Origin: Brevibacillus brevis | Lineage (GTDB): Bacteria; Bacillota; Bacilli; Brevibacillales; Brevibacillaceae | Length of the DNA stretch: 64,000 nt | Assembly: GCF_900637055.1 (NCBI RefSeq) | Contig: NZ_LR134338.1 | Coordinates: 4,429,001-4,493,000, forward strand | Reading direction: 5' to 3' | In this document: piece by piece, positions 61,489 through 64,000 of the stretch | Position numbering within the stretch: position 1 is the stretch's first letter | How the letters are laid out: each line of letters opens with the position of its first letter | The notes under the pieces: generated by a model | Database searches by the model: none | The model's input: the letters and a program-made list of their open reading frames with translations, nothing else | What the model was told of the DNA's origin: nothing | Program-made: the position numbers and the translations under genes

Positions 61489-63267
61489 TTAGCCTGCTGC
61501 TTGGACGTCCTGCTTGACGACAGCAAAAGCATTTTGCTCTTCATCTTTGTACGGATAATACACGACGAGTATAAAGTCACCCTCGACAATCTCACCAGTC
61601 TCCAACCATTTTTCTATGTCAAAGGTCACCTTGGCAGTCAGCGTGTGCTTGAAGTAATCTTTTTCCAATGCAGCATGTGCCGCAAAATCATCGCGGAGTC
61701 GCTCACGCTGCTCGGTTAGGACAGCGAACGTCTGCTGCATCTCTTCCTTGTCCATGACATCCTCCCACCACAGCTTGCGCGGGCGATGCTTCTGGTTGCG
61801 CAGGAAATCGAATTTCATCATGCTGAGCACATGCCCCATACCGTCTACTTGCTGGAAATGCAAAAACTTCTGCAAGCGCACGAACAAATCCTCTAATTGA
61901 TGGCCGATTCGGCTCCAGCCTTGATTTTCCCAATAGTCGCCAAATGCCTGGAAGAAGTCAAAAGCCGTTTCGAATTGATTCGCCAACAGCCACTCCACTG
62001 TATAGTCCATCCGGTGCGCATTCCAGTACTTTTCCAGAATGTCTTCTACACGCTTGATTTTTTGCATGTCATCAAAGGAAAGGACGTTGTTCCCCAAAAT
62101 TTCGTAAGGTGCCTCATCCATAAAAACATAGCCGTGATTAGCCGCACGCGCACGAACACCTGTCCCGCGCAGCATTTTCAAAAAGCCGAGCTGAAGCTCT
62201 TCCGGGCGTAGACCAAACACGTCATTGAAGGTTTTGCGGAAGGATGCATAGTCTTCCTCAGGCAAACCAGCGATCAAGTCCAGATGCTGATCGATTTTTT
62301 TCGAATCCTTGATCTGTGTCACTGTACGCGCAAGGCGATCGAAGCGCTGAATCCGCTGAACAAGGCGGTTGGTCTCATCATTCGTGGACTGAACCCCAAT
62401 CTCGAAGCGGAAAATGCCTGGCGGTGCGTTCTCGGTCAAGAAGTCGAGTACGTCTGCACGCAAAATGTCTGCCGTGATCTCGAATTGAAAGATTGTCCCA
62501 TTGTGGTTGTCGATCAAAAACTGAAAGATTTCCAACGCATATTTTTTATTGATGTTAAATGTGCGATCCACGAACTTGATCGTTTTGACGCCGTGATTGA
62601 TCAAACGCATGAGATCTTCTTTCACTCGTTCCAGACTGAAATAGCGTACGCCGTCTTCAATCGACGACAGACAGTATTGGCATTTGAACGGACAGCCACG
62701 GGAAGCCTCAAAATAGACGACGCGGTTGTTCAGCTCGTCCAGATGGTCCGCGTATGGCGAAGGAATGCTGTCCATCTCTTCCACTTGCGCACGCGGCATG
62801 GAAAAACGAACGTACTCCTCTTCGCGATAAGCGATTCCGGCTACATCACGCAGGCGTGGAGTCTGCTTGGTTTGCAATGATTCCTGATACACCTGCAAAA
62901 GCTCCAAAAAGGTCTGCTCCCCTTCACCAATGCAGATGACATCGATTTCAGGATGCTTCTTCATCCATTCGTCCGCATCATAGGTTACCTCTGGTCCCCC
63001 GAGGATAATTGGAACATCCGGGCAAATCTTTTTCAACGTGCGAATGACACTAAGCGTCTCGCGAATGTTCCAGATATAACAGGAAAATGCAACGACATCG
63101 GGCTTTCGCTTGTGTATATCTGCTACTATATTTAACGTCACATCGTTGATGGTATACTCCACCAGCTCAATCGAAGGAAATGCTTCCTGGGCATAGCTCC
63201 GCAAATAGCGCAAAGCGAGAGAGGAGTGAATAAACTTGGCGTTTAAGGTCGATAGTAAAATCTTCAT
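61489..63267 (-). CDS. B12-binding-domain radical SAM protein (DUF4080)
   Basis: 592 residues from ATG 63267 (M-K-I-L-L-S-T-L-N-A). An N-terminal cobalamin-binding-like domain (1-140) precedes the radical SAM domain with Cys192, Cys196 and Cys199 in C-P-F-K-C-Q-Y-C. C-terminal part with D-E-A-P-Y-E-I and W-W-E-D matches the DUF4080 tail. Reaction unknown; relatives often methylate or rearrange complex substrates. AGGAGAG lies 12 bases before the ATG. Confidence 0.85.
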   Translation of the reverse strand: MKILLSTLNAKFIHSSLALRYLRSYAQEAFPSIELVEYTINDVTLNIVADIHKRKPDVVAFSCYIWNIRETLSVIRTLKKICPDVPIILGGPEVTYDADEWMKKHPEIDVICIGEGEQTFLELLQVYQESLQTKQTPRLRDVAGIAYREEEYVRFSMPRAQVEEMDSIPSPYADHLDELNNRVVYFEASRGCPFKCQYCLSSIEDGVRYFSLERVKEDLMRLINHGVKTIKFVDRTFNINKKYALEIFQFLIDNHNGTIFQFEITADILRADVLDFLTENAPPGIFRFEIGVQSTNDETNRLVQRIQRFDRLARTVTQIKDSKKIDQHLDLIAGLPEEDYASFRKTFNDVFGLRPEELQLGFLKMLRGTGVRARAANHGYVFMDEAPYEILGNNVLSFDDMQKIKRVEDILEKYWNAHRMDYTVEWLLANQFETAFDFFQAFGDYWENQGWSRIGHQLEDLFVRLQKFLHFQQVDGMGHVLSMMKFDFLRNQKHRPRKLWWEDVMDKEEMQQTFAVLTEQRERLRDDFAAHAALEKDYFKHTLTAKVTFDIEKWLETGEIVEGDFILVVYYPYKDEEQNAFAVVKQDVQAAG

Positions 63268-63301
63268 GGATGGGTCTACTCTCCTTGCAAAATTCGGCAC
63301 C

Positions 63302-63326
63302 AAAAAACCATCTGCAATCGATGGTT
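63302..63326 (-). terminator. Terminator of moaB
   Basis: AACCATC and GATGGTT fold around a 7-base loop with six T on the minus strand, 64 bases past the moaB stop and upstream of the radical SAM start. Confidence 0.85.
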
Positions 63327-63389
63327 CATGGTCTGACCGATCTTTTTCCTTTCGTAACAGTACCATACGAGACTAGTAACGGCAAATCG

Positions 63390-63896
63390 TTACCGGTTTA
63401 ATTCGCGCACCACATGCCCCAGCTCCGGCACGATCAACCGATTCATCGCCAGTCGCACCGCACCTGTCGAGCCTGGCGTGGAAAAAATCATTTTCCCTTT
63501 CCGCGTCCCTGCAATCGCACGACTGAGCATCGCTGCCGAGCCGATGTCTTCTGTGAAGCTCAACATCCGAAACAGCTCGCCAAATCCCGGCATTTCCTTA
63601 TCAAGCAAGCCAGAAACAGCCTCAAAGGTATTGTCTCGAGGCGAAATGCCGGTACCGCCATTGAGAAGAATGACTTGAACGTCGTCATGTGCGATTCCTG
63701 CTTCGATTGCCGCAATGACCTGTACAGGCTCGTCCTTAACAATTTGATAAAGTACAACGCTGTGACCAGCTTCAGTCAGAAGCTCTTTCATTAACTGTCC
63801 GCTTTTATCTGTATCCTCTGTCCGAGTATCGGAAACGGTAATGACCATGCATGTGACTTGCTTGGGCGATAGCGCCTTGTGTTCCTGCGTACTCAT
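63390..63896 (-). CDS. moaB: Molybdenum cofactor biosynthesis protein MoaB/MogA
   Basis: 168 residues from ATG 63896 after GAGG; an ATG five codons upstream lacks a site. It adenylates molybdopterin before metal insertion. The signature N-G-G-T-G-I-S-P-R-D near 83-92 is intact, as is S-D-T-R near 27. Other moa genes are not in the window. Confidence 0.93.
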   Translation of the reverse strand: MSTQEHKALSPKQVTCMVITVSDTRTEDTDKSGQLMKELLTEAGHSVVLYQIVKDEPVQVIAAIEAGIAHDDVQVILLNGGTGISPRDNTFEAVSGLLDKEMPGFGELFRMLSFTEDIGSAAMLSRAIAGTRKGKMIFSTPGSTGAVRLAMNRLIVPELGHVVRELNR

Positions 63897-64000
63897 CCGT
63901 AATTTCCTCATTTCTTCAATATATATCTTTTCTCATGATACCATGTTCGCGATTCCAATACCCTCGTCGTTCCGGCAACAATTTCTTCACTCCCTATACC
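63897..64000. other. Window edge upstream of moaB
   Basis: About 100 bp with a TATCAT-like -10 but no matching -35; no gene seen before the window ends. Confidence 0.4.

Overview
The window reads as chromosomal DNA of an endospore-forming Bacillales, most likely Brevibacillus or a close relative. Sporulation genes (sspI, a GerA/GerB/GerC operon), an L-box lysine riboswitch on lysC, a T-box on pheST and the gene order pheS-pheT-zapA-mutS2 / lcfA-fadR-fadB-etfB-etfA-trxA-uvrC-lysC-yslB-sdhCAB all match the Bacillus subtilis backbone. The csaB/S-layer-type envelope cluster inserted in that backbone is the reason for favouring Brevibacillus; the genus is inference. No rRNA, tRNA, CRISPR array, insertion sequence or prophage was seen.

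Layout. 1-0.45 kb: 5' part of a secreted subtilase, divergent from a marR gene. 1.1-1.6 kb: two long nested inverted-repeat elements without genes. 1.7-9.6 kb: sdhCAB, yslB, riboswitch-controlled lysC, uvrC and a DUF2164 gene. 9.7-14.4 kb: a complete branched-chain amino-acid ABC transporter (livKHMGF). 14.5-23 kb: trxA, a heptad-repeat coiled-coil protein, etfAB, enoyl-CoA hydratase, FadR-type TetR regulator, long-chain acyl-CoA ligase, an LCP cell-wall ligase, thiolase and prmA. 24-38 kb: cell-envelope polysaccharide genes (csaB pyruvyl transferase, methyltransferase, two flippases, CapK-like adenylating enzyme, O-antigen-ligase-like protein, FG-GAP membrane protein, lipoprotein, two glycosyltransferases). 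38-43 kb: dppA, a second copy of the structured repeat, a cold-shock gene, an ECF sigma/anti-sigma pair, a nucleotide-sugar dehydrogenase and DUF350. 43-53 kb: mutS2, a small 4-TM protein, zapA, pheT, pheS (T-box), DUF2225, a SpoU methylase, ktrA and sspI. 53-58 kb: a spore germination receptor operon ordered A-B-C-B. 58-64 kb: kynureninase, DUF1294, DedA, AlkD, a B12-binding radical SAM protein and moaB.

How the genes work together. lcfA, fadR, fadB, etfAB and the thiolase form a fatty-acid degradation block; palindromes resembling the FadR operator lie before fadR and fadB and also before the liv operon. The 24-42 kb block looks like synthesis, flipping, polymerisation or ligation and pyruvylation of a secondary cell-wall polysaccharide that could anchor an S-layer.

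The most unusual observations are (1) a dispersed structured element in two copies (about 1.38-1.59 kb and 39.04-39.25 kb) whose stems differ in sequence but keep pairing, (2) an uncharacterised operon of O-antigen-ligase-like, FG-GAP membrane protein and lipoprotein genes, (3) a FadR-like operator upstream of livK, and (4) a strong double palindrome between a flippase gene and a CapK-like gene.
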